Source: an uncultured Bacteroidales bacterium
GTDB taxonomy: Bacteria > Bacteroidota > Bacteroidia > Bacteroidales > Paludibacteraceae
NCBI GenBank assembly: GCA_937901225.1
Contig: CALCGX010000119.1
Span: forward strand, 1 to 29,080
Direction of reading: 5' to 3'
DNA length: 29,080 bases
Below are positions 15,505 through 24,305 of the stretch, in pieces. The position numbers were made by a program, and so were the translations under genes. Every line of letters starts with the position of its first letter. The stretch's first letter is position 1. The notes below the pieces were generated by a model. The model saw only the letters and a list, made by a program, of their open reading frames with translations. It did no database searches and was not told where the DNA came from.

Positions 15505-15864
15505 ATGAAACGAATTATTTTATTTTTAATGGCGATTATGCCAATGGCATTTATGCTTTCTACTGCAGAAGCAAAGCCTAACAAACAAACAGTAGTGTTG
15601 TATGTATATCTGCATTGCCAAGATTGCTGTGACAAAATTATGAAGAATATTCCTTTTGACAAGGATTTAAAGAATGGTGTCAAGGATATTGTTTTTGATA
15701 TAGAGGCGCAAACTGTTACCGTGACGTATGATGCCAACAAGACCGACGTACCTGCACTGCAAAAGGCATTTGCTAAGATTGGCAAACCTGCTACCACTAC
15801 TCCACCAGAGCACAAGCACGAAGACCATCACCACGAAGGGCCTCATCATTCACACACGCATTAA
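15505..15864 (+). CDS. Exported HMA-domain protein with His-rich tail
   Basis: A 119-residue protein with a signal peptide (about 1-23, ending AEA), then a heavy-metal-associated fold (about 28-95) whose metal loop is HCQDCC (C38, C41, C42) in place of the common MxCxxC, and a tail in which nine of the last 17 residues are His (103-119). It would bind a soft or borderline metal in the periplasm or at the inner membrane, and could pass it between the TonB receptor and the FeoB-like permease encoded upstream; this handover is inference. Its end overlaps the convergent glycosyltransferase gene by 15 bases, leaving no room for a terminator. Confidence 0.87.
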   Translation: MKRIILFLMAIMPMAFMLSTAEAKPNKQTVVLYVYLHCQDCCDKIMKNIPFDKDLKNGVKDIVFDIEAQTVTVTYDANKTDVPALQKAFAKIGKPATTTPPEHKHEDHHHEGPHHSHTH

Positions 15865-16809
15865 TCGTTGTGCTAGATATTCTTGTTCGCTTTGCCCAGG
15901 CGTAGGATGAAGTTCTGCTTTGGAGAGCACACCAAGTGCCTCTAAATCCATGATTGTGCTATAACCACTACGTACAATGATTTTTTGTGCGTTTGTCATA
16001 GCTATCACCATTTCTGAATCATTGAGATTTGGAACTATGGTAATGTTGTTCTTTTGGATTGTTGTCTGGGGTTCAGAAACCTTGCCTCTTACTAATAAAA
16101 GAGATTCAGTAGAGATAGAAAAACGATGTAAGATTTGTTGTTCAAAAATAGTACGTTGTGGTTCAAGACCTGAAAGAATTGCTACTATTGAATAATTATT
16201 GATTCTACATCCCATTTGCTTCTTTTCATTGGCACATAGACTAAATCGCGAAAGTGGACCAATGTATTTAGCACGCTTGTCAAAATGTCCACCATGACTC
16301 AAATCCCCCGATAAATTATCTCTGGTATCTTCATAATCTGGCACCCAAACTTCATCATACCTATTATATACACGCGCGTGGAGCCAACGTACTAATGGTT
16401 GAAATAAAAACAAACGTTTCGGTAAGATAGGATATAACTGGTGGGTAATATATACGCAACGTACATCCTTTGAAAAGAAACCAAAACGATTATCCGAAAT
16501 AACCAAGTCAAATTGCTCTATTGCAAGAGTTTGACGCAAATAATAATGATCAGTTATCGCAGAGCGTAATAAGATAGGAATAGAACGCCAATAAAACTTA
16601 CGTTGCTTAGCATCCTCGTCATAACACAATTTAAGTGATGGCAGATTGATTATGCGCAACTCTGGAAAAGCGCGATGCAGTAGCAAAAGGCTATCGCCAT
16701 CACCGCCTAAAACAACTTCATCACCTTGATCAAGATATTGGCGAATGATAGGAATACAACGAGTGGCATGACCAAGCCCCCAATTGAGTGGTGCGATGAG
16801 TATTTTCAT
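15850..16809 (-). CDS. Glycosyltransferase, MurG/GT-B-like
   Basis: A 319-residue cytosolic protein that starts MKILIAPLNWGLGHATRC, the N-terminal glycine-rich motif of GT-B transferases of the MurG/MGDG-synthase kind. A later NAQKIIVRSGYSTIMDLEALG (about 271-291) matches the C-terminal nucleotide-sugar site of the same group. The protein is a little short at the C-terminus (ends QRLMRV). Donor and acceptor are unknown. Its start overlaps the radical SAM gene by four bases, and it is the last gene of the minus-strand run headed by the PPIase genes. Confidence 0.8.
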   Translation of the reverse strand: MKILIAPLNWGLGHATRCIPIIRQYLDQGDEVVLGGDGDSLLLLHRAFPELRIINLPSLKLCYDEDAKQRKFYWRSIPILLRSAITDHYYLRQTLAIEQFDLVISDNRFGFFSKDVRCVYITHQLYPILPKRLFLFQPLVRWLHARVYNRYDEVWVPDYEDTRDNLSGDLSHGGHFDKRAKYIGPLSRFSLCANEKKQMGCRINNYSIVAILSGLEPQRTIFEQQILHRFSISTESLLLVRGKVSEPQTTIQKNNITIVPNLNDSEMVIAMTNAQKIIVRSGYSTIMDLEALGVLSKAELHPTPGQSEQEYLAQRLMRV

Positions 16810-17564
16810 ACGCTTACTATCACATCTATTCCTTTTTCACGCAATGGAATAGCAATTTTCTCCATCGTTTCTGCAGGTATCTTTTCCAATGTTTCCAGCG
16901 GTGTAACGCGATCTATCACATAAATCATTACTTGCTTAGGGTGCAAGTAATCCACCATTTCATACCATGCTGTTAATTCTTCTGGAGTAGTATTATCTAT
17001 TGTTTGACCCTGATATTCTCCACGCAAGAAACATGTTTGCAGTGTAAAATCACCATCAAATATTGAAAGCCACTGAGCAATCTGCTTCACAGTCAATTGT
17101 GCATTAACAGGCTTGTCTATCAAACGCATAGTAGCATCAATAGCTGAATCCAACTTCAATATACGATTATCACACAATCGCAATGCTTCAATCACATCTG
17201 TTCGCCCGAGTTGTGTAGAATTACTTAAAACAGACACTTTAGCTTTTGGGCAATATTGATCGCGTAATGCACAAGTATCTTGAATGATTCCTAAAAAATC
17301 GGGGTGCAATGTGGGTTCTCCATTACCGCTGAAAGTGATTACATCTATCGGTTCAATAGCTGCAAATAGTTGACTTTCAAGAGCAGCGCGCACATCAGCT
17401 CGTGTCGGCAAATTAGGGTGCAATACAGGTTTATTCCAGCCACACTCACAATAAACGCAATCGAACGTACACAATTTAGCCGTAATCGGCATTAGATTGA
17501 CACCTAGTGACACACCTAGACGACGCGAACGAATAGGGCCATATACTATTGAACCAAAAAGCAT
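16806..17564 (-). CDS. Radical SAM protein (COG0731-like)
   Basis: A 252-residue protein with the radical SAM cluster motif CTFDCVYC (C32, C36, C39) and an SAM-binding-type FSGNGEPTLHPDF (78-90). The layout resembles the group annotated as Fe-S oxidoreductases or tRNA wybutosine-type synthases (COG0731), which in bacteria has no settled function. It lies two bases downstream of dnaG and overlaps the next gene by four bases, so it is translated as part of the same unit. Substrate unknown. Confidence 0.85.
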   Translation of the reverse strand: MLFGSIVYGPIRSRRLGVSLGVNLMPITAKLCTFDCVYCECGWNKPVLHPNLPTRADVRAALESQLFAAIEPIDVITFSGNGEPTLHPDFLGIIQDTCALRDQYCPKAKVSVLSNSTQLGRTDVIEALRLCDNRILKLDSAIDATMRLIDKPVNAQLTVKQIAQWLSIFDGDFTLQTCFLRGEYQGQTIDNTTPEELTAWYEMVDYLHPKQVMIYVIDRVTPLETLEKIPAETMEKIAIPLREKGIDVIVSV

Positions 17565-17566
17565 AA

Positions 17567-19597
17567 CTATTTTAATATCACTCGATTACCCAAAACCTTG
17601 CATAATTGCTGACGAATATCCATCAACATAGGTTGCTGTTCTAATATCGTACGAATCAGTTCCCAATCATTACGTTTTTGTGCCTCTTTCAACATGGTCT
17701 GCATTGAATCTATACGTTCATTGACAATCGTATATTTCAATTCCAACAACATGCGTTGTACCAACTCTGGTAAAATATCCAAATCACTTGGTATATCCAC
17801 TTCTTTCACCACATTCTCCGATACTACTTGTTTGGAATACATGCGACTCAATTCGTATTTATCAGCCAACATATCCACCGCAAATTGAGATACTTCTGCA
17901 TTAGGATGATGTTGGAAATATTTAGCTGAAACCCAATCAGGTTCTTTATAATGAGCAATATACTCATCTAAAATAAGTTGATACAACGGATTTTCAACAA
18001 CAATACTATCTCTCCGTAATTCATTGATAATATATTCACCTGCTCGTATTACTGCCGTGTCAGATTGATATAACGTCTGCTCGCCATAACGAATAATTAC
18101 CTGCATCAAATTTTCGATATTTTGCTCTTTGGCAGATCTTGCAGGAGATATTTGAACGTCCAGAGTTGGTTCTATTGGTTCCTCAACAGTAATTGCTGCT
18201 GAATCGGAAGAATTATTTTCCTGATTTTGAGGTAATTGTCTTGATGTTATATTTTTCTTGCGTTGTTCTGCCAAATGTTTTTTGCGCAATTCTATAACCT
18301 TTCGTATTAAAATATTTTCGTGAATATTCAGTGTTGCAGCACAATCTTTAGTATAAATTTGACGTTTGATAATGTCAGGAATTATAGCTATTGATTGCAC
18401 TATTTGTGTTATCATATCTGCGCGTTTCACTGGATCATTTCCTGCATCTTCACTCAAAAGTTGAGTCTTGAAACGAATAAAATCAGTTTGATGTTGCTGA
18501 ATATAGTCCAACACCTCCGTCGCATTATGTTTACGTGCAAAACTGTCTGGATCCTCTCCTTCTGGTAATAATACCACTTTTACATTTACACCTTCTTCCA
18601 ACATCATGTCTATACCACGCAATGCTGCCTTGATACCTGCATTATCACCATCATATAGAATTGTTACATTCTCAGTAAAACGATGAATCAATCGCACCTG
18701 TGGATAAGTCAAAGCAGTACCACCAGATGCCACCACATTCTCAATACCCGATTGCACCAATTGAATCACATCCAATTGACCTTCAACCAGATAGCAACAA
18801 TCTTCACGCTTAATTGACTGTTTTGCTTGATAGAAACCATACAGTTCGTGTTTCTTTTCATATAGAATAGAAGTAGGCGAATTGACATATTTTCCTGCCT
18901 TATCACTCTGCTTGATTAATCGTCCTGCAAAGCCTGTCACCTTCCCGCTCACAGAAAAGAATGGAAAAATCACACGCCCACGGAAACGATCGAACAATCG
19001 ACCTTGTTCATCCTTCAAACATACACCCGTTCCTATTTGCGTATCTGGATTATTGACTAGATAAGTATCTTGATAACCTGCTTTCTTAGCCTCTTCCCAC
19101 AACTTAGCTTTTTCTGGAGAGTAACCCAACTGAAATTTCCTAATAATATCCTCTCGTATTCCTCGTTGGCGAAGATATGCCATTCCAACGGTCACCCCCT
19201 CCTGAGTATCATGCAATTGAGATTGAAACCACCTATTGGAGAAATCATTCACCACAAACATTGACTCACGATCATCTTGACGTTGCTTCTCCTCTTGTGT
19301 CAATTCACGCTCCTCAATGGTAATATGGTAGCGCTGCGCCAATTGCTTGATCGCTTCAATATACGAACATTGCTCAATCTCCATGATAAAGCCCACAGCA
19401 TTGCCCGCCTTACCACAACCAAAACATTTATAGATTCCTTTGGATGGCGATACTGTAAAAGATCCCGTTTTTTCGTGATGAAATGGGCATAAACCCAGCA
19501 AATTGGCACCTCGTTTTTTTAAGGTGACATAACTGCCGACAACATCTTCTACTTTGGCTGCGTCGAAGATTCGATCTATGGTTTCGCGTGGAATCAT
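17567..19597 (-). CDS. dnaG: DNA primase
   Basis: Makes RNA primers at the replication fork. The 676-residue protein has the CHC2 zinc finger (C37, H40, C58, C61; motif CPFHHEKTGSF), the primase core with GRVIFPFF and AGRLI near 208-228, and a TOPRIM domain with VEGQLDV (271-277) and DGDNAG (316-321). The remaining C-terminal part, including a Gln/Ser/Pro-rich linker near residues 440-490, would hold the helicase-binding domain. The start at MIPRETIDRIFDAA is typical of the family. The neighbours are envelope genes rather than the rpsU-rpoD set seen in proteobacteria. Confidence 0.97.
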   Translation of the reverse strand: MIPRETIDRIFDAAKVEDVVGSYVTLKKRGANLLGLCPFHHEKTGSFTVSPSKGIYKCFGCGKAGNAVGFIMEIEQCSYIEAIKQLAQRYHITIEERELTQEEKQRQDDRESMFVVNDFSNRWFQSQLHDTQEGVTVGMAYLRQRGIREDIIRKFQLGYSPEKAKLWEEAKKAGYQDTYLVNNPDTQIGTGVCLKDEQGRLFDRFRGRVIFPFFSVSGKVTGFAGRLIKQSDKAGKYVNSPTSILYEKKHELYGFYQAKQSIKREDCCYLVEGQLDVIQLVQSGIENVVASGGTALTYPQVRLIHRFTENVTILYDGDNAGIKAALRGIDMMLEEGVNVKVVLLPEGEDPDSFARKHNATEVLDYIQQHQTDFIRFKTQLLSEDAGNDPVKRADMITQIVQSIAIIPDIIKRQIYTKDCAATLNIHENILIRKVIELRKKHLAEQRKKNITSRQLPQNQENNSSDSAAITVEEPIEPTLDVQISPARSAKEQNIENLMQVIIRYGEQTLYQSDTAVIRAGEYIINELRRDSIVVENPLYQLILDEYIAHYKEPDWVSAKYFQHHPNAEVSQFAVDMLADKYELSRMYSKQVVSENVVKEVDIPSDLDILPELVQRMLLELKYTIVNERIDSMQTMLKEAQKRNDWELIRTILEQQPMLMDIRQQLCKVLGNRVILK

Positions 19598-19650
19598 TTT
19601 CTTATAGTTTAGAGAAGGTTATAGTTTAATGATTTTAATAAGTTTCAGAA

Positions 19651-20352
19651 TTATCTTTCCCAGAAATATATTCCTAATTTAATTTGCCATTGGTCAAATC
19701 GACCACGAGTGTTTATATCTTTACCTGCAAAACTGATTGATTTATACGGATTTACCAAACCAAAATCATATCCACCACGCAGGAAATAACGTTCATATTG
19801 AAAACCCGCACCTATTCCCCAAGTAACATTCAATGGTTTGAGAGCAAGATGGTCATTCTTATCCAAGCTATATCGATTGACATCACGATATTCAGTCACA
19901 TTACCCTTATCATCTTTACGTAAACCTTTTTCGTTTAGACTCAATCCATATTGCAATGTTGGACCTGTGTATAGAATCAACCATGTACGTTGAGCTATCT
20001 CAAATTTATATTGCCAATCCACAGGAAGTTCAATTTGATGATAATAACCACGCGAACTAACTTGTGGATAAACTGAAGCAAACTCCGATTTCCAGTCCGT
20101 TGAATTCGCTGCAAATGTATAGTTCAATCCCATGGAAAATCCAAAACCCTTCACAATCGTTGCATCATACACAAGCCCCACCTTAAAGCCATTATATGGT
20201 GTTGGGGTTAATGTCTTTTCCTGACCTACTACAGGTTGATTCAATTGTGTGATTGGACGTGCATACCCCAAGTTCACACCTATAAACTGTTGAGCAGATA
20301 CCAACATGGTAACTACAATAATTGCCAACGTTAAAAAAACAATCCTTTTCAT
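19651..20352 (-). CDS. Small outer-membrane beta-barrel protein
   Basis: A 233-residue protein with a signal peptide (about 1-20, ending VSAQ), then alternating aromatic/hydrophobic strands and a C-terminal strand QIKLGIYFWER. This fits an OmpX/PorT-like outer-membrane barrel of eight or so strands. No specific family was recognised. It is encoded 22 bases downstream of the OstA-like gene and 53 bases upstream of dnaG, within an envelope gene run, which fits an outer-membrane location. Confidence 0.75.
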   Translation of the reverse strand: MKRIVFLTLAIIVVTMLVSAQQFIGVNLGYARPITQLNQPVVGQEKTLTPTPYNGFKVGLVYDATIVKGFGFSMGLNYTFAANSTDWKSEFASVYPQVSSRGYYHQIELPVDWQYKFEIAQRTWLILYTGPTLQYGLSLNEKGLRKDDKGNVTEYRDVNRYSLDKNDHLALKPLNVTWGIGAGFQYERYFLRGGYDFGLVNPYKSISFAGKDINTRGRFDQWQIKLGIYFWER

Positions 20353-20374
20353 TTCCTATATTATTTTTACTTTT

Positions 20375-22057
20375 TTATTCTTCGTCTTCCTCTTCTTCAT
20401 CTTCTGCCGATGCGGAAATCGCCGTAGCATCTGGACGAGGAGTTCGCTGTGGATGCAAGAAAATATCACCTGGTCGAAGTGGACGCTCTTGCTCCGCCCA
20501 GAAGAATGTTGCCAATCGTGTTTCACCCTCCTCTGTTTGATCCAACGGGATCATCACACCAGTTGTAGCAGTTGTGAACACCACATGGTCCACTTGTCGA
20601 TTTTCTAAATACAACTTCACAAAACTGCTTTGTGTCTTATTCACTCCCAAATAACTTCCATCGTCTTCTCTTGGATAGAAAATTGTTTCTGCATTTCCCT
20701 GAACATCAACCAAATAAACATCACCATCTTTCACATAGGCAATCATCTCTTTACCCGCTAACTGATTAAATTCTTCTATCCCTTCACGCTTGATGGCGAT
20801 CGTATTACCTATTCCGTGCAAATAGTCGATCGTGCCATTTTTCATGTAAATATGGATTGAGTCTGCTGATATTTGATTATCACCATTCCAACAAACAGGA
20901 TCTCCATATAATGACATGATAGAATCCTTACCATGATAACGCACAGAGTCACAAACCGACTGCATATCTTCGCGGTAAATACGAACATGATAGTATGCCC
21001 TTATCCGTTGATAGGTAGTATCTATCCACATCGTATCGGGTTTTTGTGCTTGCCAAACAGAGTCCACGAGGATGCTATCCTTCGGTAGCAATCGATATGT
21101 TTGATAAGGTATCTCTTCTGTAAACAACGTATCAGCATGCATATAAGAATACATCGTTGAATCCGACCAATCCACCAACATCGCACTATCCGTCACATAG
21201 CCATGATTATCATCTTCCCATATCTCGCCTTTATCCCCATAAAGAGTCATCTGATTGGTAGAATCCACACTCTGCATATTTCCCAGTACCCTACCAAAAC
21301 CGATAAATTTATCGTAATAAATTGTGTCACCAGTCAAGGTCATGCCATCGGTATGAATAATCTGCGAACGATCAAGCAACATCGACTTTTCCGTGGATGT
21401 ATTATACCATCCATTTTTAGACAAGATTGTAGTCTCTTCGTCATACACAATCTTCGTAGGACCCACCAAATCTGCCTGATAACTCTCTGTATTATAGCCT
21501 AATGTATCTGCTGTTAACACAAAATTTGGATTGACCAACTTCACATTGTTACGAAATATTGCTTGATTGTTATCTGGCGTATATTGTCCCCAACGTGAAG
21601 TCAAAGTATTCAAACTATCTTCAATCATTCCACCAGAAAAATAATACGCTATATTGCGTGCACGATCATAGTTCAAACTATCAGTTGTCAAGGTCGTTGC
21701 GGCATTGTGTATCAATTTCACACGCTTACGAAAACGTGCCATCTTGGTATTTCCATTATAATACAACACATCTCCAAAACCCTCAATACTATCTCCTTGT
21801 AACAAATGCACATGCCCAAACGCATGCAACGAATTTTGCTTTTCGAAGAAATATGCCGAATCACAATACATCAACGCAGAATCATGACGAAAACGCACGT
21901 CCCCCTTTAATATCTGGACATCAGGCAAACGTTGCTCATCAAAAGACAACGTTTCAGAATGTTCCAGGAACACCAACGAAACCTTTGATTCGCCCTGTGC
22001 CACCATACACAGCGAAACCACCAATAGCAATAATATGTGTACTATCCTGCTTTTCAC
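20375..22057 (-). CDS. OstA/LptA-like exported protein
   Basis: A 560-residue protein with a signal peptide (about 1-22), followed by repeated beta strands of the OstA type: LKGDVRFRHDSALMYCDSAYF, GHVHLLQGDSI, RNNVKLVNPNFVLTADTL and similar. OstA-like proteins form a beta-jellyroll bridge for lipopolysaccharide or related lipids. The last 13 residues (SASAEDEEEEDEE) are a highly acidic tail coded by a GAA/GAG/GAC run. Encoded three bases downstream of the SurA-like gene, consistent with joint work on outer-membrane assembly. Exact cargo is inferred. Confidence 0.85.
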   Translation of the reverse strand: MKSRIVHILLLLVVSLCMVAQGESKVSLVFLEHSETLSFDEQRLPDVQILKGDVRFRHDSALMYCDSAYFFEKQNSLHAFGHVHLLQGDSIEGFGDVLYYNGNTKMARFRKRVKLIHNAATTLTTDSLNYDRARNIAYYFSGGMIEDSLNTLTSRWGQYTPDNNQAIFRNNVKLVNPNFVLTADTLGYNTESYQADLVGPTKIVYDEETTILSKNGWYNTSTEKSMLLDRSQIIHTDGMTLTGDTIYYDKFIGFGRVLGNMQSVDSTNQMTLYGDKGEIWEDDNHGYVTDSAMLVDWSDSTMYSYMHADTLFTEEIPYQTYRLLPKDSILVDSVWQAQKPDTMWIDTTYQRIRAYYHVRIYREDMQSVCDSVRYHGKDSIMSLYGDPVCWNGDNQISADSIHIYMKNGTIDYLHGIGNTIAIKREGIEEFNQLAGKEMIAYVKDGDVYLVDVQGNAETIFYPREDDGSYLGVNKTQSSFVKLYLENRQVDHVVFTTATTGVMIPLDQTEEGETRLATFFWAEQERPLRPGDIFLHPQRTPRPDATAISASAEDEEEEDEE

Positions 22058-22060
22058 AAA

Positions 22061-23404
22061 TTAATGCACCCAACCTGGATATTGAAAATCACATCCCTTC
22101 CATGCTGGATCGATTTGCACATAAATCTCCTTCTGCTTGCTACGAATCCAAGTATCTATTGTTTCCGCACTCAATTTCTGTTCCAACATGCCCCGGATTA
22201 CCTGAAAATCATCCACCATATTCGCTTTATGTGCATCGCGTTTAGTCTTCAAACGAGCTATCACGCATACCTCCTTATTCTTAGTTTTATCCATCATTAC
22301 AAATGGAATACTCACTTCGCTCTCGTTCAAAGAATAAATCTGACGAGCCACCTCAGATGGCAAATCTTGATACTCAAACTTGCTTGCACCAGTCTGAGGA
22401 TTAGTCATCAAGCCACCACTCATCAACGTATTCTTATCTTCTGAAAAACGTGCAACTGCCACCTCAAAAGGCATTCCACTATCCACTACCAACGCACGAA
22501 TAGAGTCCAAACGCCCAAGAGCAGTCACCTTATCTTCCGCCGAAACACGAGGTTTCAGCAAGATATGACGACAATTGATGCGCTCACCCTTGCGCTCTAT
22601 CAATTGAATAATATGATAACCATATTCCGTTTGCACTACTCGTGACACACGCTTAGGATCTGTCAAATTAAAGGCTACATCGGCAAACTCACTTACCAAT
22701 TGACCTTTACCTACGAAGCCCAATTCTCCACCTCGTTTAGCCGACTCCACATCCTCCGAATACAAACGAGCCAACATACTAAAATCAGCACTTCCGCTAT
22801 TCACACGTTCCGTAAACTCACGCAAACGTCCCTTTATACGCTCTGTTTCTTCCAACGAAACAGCTGGCTCTATACTCAAAATCTGCACCTCTACTTGAGC
22901 AGGAACCATCGGCAAAGAATCCGCACTCAATGAGTTATAGTACCTACGTACCTCAGCTGGAGTTGGATTGATTTTCTCCGTCAGTTTGTTTTGCATCTGC
23001 TGAATAATCATCTGATTACGAACCATCGTCATCATCTCTTCGCGTATTTCTGTACTTGTCTTACGGAAGTACTCTTCCATTTTCTCTTTACTACCAATTT
23101 GAGAGATATAATAGTTCATACGCATATCCACCTGACTGCTTACTGTTGATTCACTCACTTCAATAGAATCCAATTCAGCTTGGTGCAAAAACAACTTTTG
23201 AATAGCCAATTGCTCTGGAATCACACAATAAGGATCACCGGCTATCGGCTGTCCTTCATACTGTGCACGAAGACGTTCTTCCTCCACTTCGCTTCGCAAA
23301 ATAGCTTCTTCGCCTACCACCCATATCACTTCATCAATGATATTATCTTGCGCCATCGCCAAGATAGAGCAGAACAAACATGCAATCAATAATTTATTTC
23401 TCAT
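22061..23404 (-). CDS. SurA-like peptidyl-prolyl isomerase
   Basis: A 447-residue periplasmic chaperone with a signal peptide (about 1-19, ending AMAQ), an N-terminal helical chaperone region, and two parvulin (rotamase) regions (about 165-275 and 275-385). The first has the conserved RGGELGFVGKGQL and EYGYHIIQL, and the second begins INCRHILLKP. SurA proteins guide unfolded outer-membrane proteins. The start overlaps the end of the upstream PPIase-like lipoprotein gene by 11 bases. Confidence 0.92.
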   Translation of the reverse strand: MRNKLLIACLFCSILAMAQDNIIDEVIWVVGEEAILRSEVEEERLRAQYEGQPIAGDPYCVIPEQLAIQKLFLHQAELDSIEVSESTVSSQVDMRMNYYISQIGSKEKMEEYFRKTSTEIREEMMTMVRNQMIIQQMQNKLTEKINPTPAEVRRYYNSLSADSLPMVPAQVEVQILSIEPAVSLEETERIKGRLREFTERVNSGSADFSMLARLYSEDVESAKRGGELGFVGKGQLVSEFADVAFNLTDPKRVSRVVQTEYGYHIIQLIERKGERINCRHILLKPRVSAEDKVTALGRLDSIRALVVDSGMPFEVAVARFSEDKNTLMSGGLMTNPQTGASKFEYQDLPSEVARQIYSLNESEVSIPFVMMDKTKNKEVCVIARLKTKRDAHKANMVDDFQVIRGMLEQKLSAETIDTWIRSKQKEIYVQIDPAWKGCDFQYPGWVH

Positions 23405-24236
23405 ATCGTTTCAATTTTCCTTGTTGAATAGCTTTTTCATATAATTTTTCGCGCTCTTGCTCCAAAAACTCCACCCTACGCTCATTCAGTAATAGCTGCT
23501 CGATTGCCCCACGCGCATAATCTAAAGGCATCTCAGCACCTTTCATATGAACATCCGTCACCTGAAGTAAATACGTATTTATCGAATCTTCCACTACCAA
23601 TTGGCGCTTCTGATTCAACTGCTTTTGCAAATTGGCATCTGATATGGGCATACGCAGCAATATCTGACGAGAATTCTTCCATTCCTCCAAAAACAACTCA
23701 TAACCCGTAGCATAATTGTATGCATATTTTTCTATTTGCTCCAAGTTCTCATCATCAAAAGGCTTAGCCATCTGCCTTTTCAACTCATCCATATTAGGCG
23801 CACCTAGTGGCACTACTAACAACATGCCTTTCACAATAGTTTCATCCAGCACAAATCGTGATGAATGAGTTGCATAAAATGCCCTTACCAAACTATCTTC
23901 CACATGTTTGGGCATGCGTTGAGCAATCAAATGCTCCTCATATCCATGGACATACAACGACCGACGATAATCCTCCACCCTACGCTCTATCGCCTTGTCC
24001 GAACTGCTTTTTGCCGCATCATACTCCAACAAATCCTCTGCCCATTGACGAATATACGCCTCTGCCACACGAGCACTATCTTCCGCACTCAAACCATTAG
24101 TCAATCTATCAAGCTCCACCTCTGTCAACGTCTGACCATTATACTCCACAACAACACCACTCTTACGCTGCTGTTCAAACAACGTACACCCTACCAACAA
24201 AGGCAGCAATACCAACAATACTACGAATTTACGCAT
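23394..24236 (-). CDS. PPIase-like lipoprotein
   Basis: A 280-residue protein with a lipobox LVGC (C17), so a lipoprotein. The rest is helical and charged and resembles the non-catalytic SurA-type part; I see no clear parvulin catalytic motif. In Bacteroidales a lipoprotein of this size commonly heads a cluster of peptidyl-prolyl isomerase genes (general knowledge), and here the next gene is SurA-like, with an 11-base overlap. It is probably a periplasmic chaperone. A good promoter lies just upstream. Confidence 0.75.
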   Translation of the reverse strand: MRKFVVLLVLLPLLVGCTLFEQQRKSGVVVEYNGQTLTEVELDRLTNGLSAEDSARVAEAYIRQWAEDLLEYDAAKSSSDKAIERRVEDYRRSLYVHGYEEHLIAQRMPKHVEDSLVRAFYATHSSRFVLDETIVKGMLLVVPLGAPNMDELKRQMAKPFDDENLEQIEKYAYNYATGYELFLEEWKNSRQILLRMPISDANLQKQLNQKRQLVVEDSINTYLLQVTDVHMKGAEMPLDYARGAIEQLLLNERRVEFLEQEREKLYEKAIQQGKLKRYEK

Positions 24237-24253
24237 AATACAATTTTAACCCG

Positions 24254-24285
24254 CAAAAGTACAAAAAATTTGCCAAATATACAAA
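24254..24285 (-). promoter_or_regulatory. Promoter of the PPIase/OstA/dnaG run
   Basis: On the minus strand TACTTTTG (24254-24261) with TTTG (24282-24285) and a 20-base spacer, a full match to the consensus. It lies 18 bases before the ATG at 24236, giving a very short leader. The genes downstream to 15850 are packed with gaps of 53 bases or less. Confidence 0.78.
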
Positions 24286-24305
24286 TCTTTTAACAATTAT
24301 TTGCT

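Noticed and set aside
15195..15815. 206-codon minus-strand frame
   Set aside because: It lies antisense to the end of the TonB receptor and to the HMA gene, both of which are well supported.
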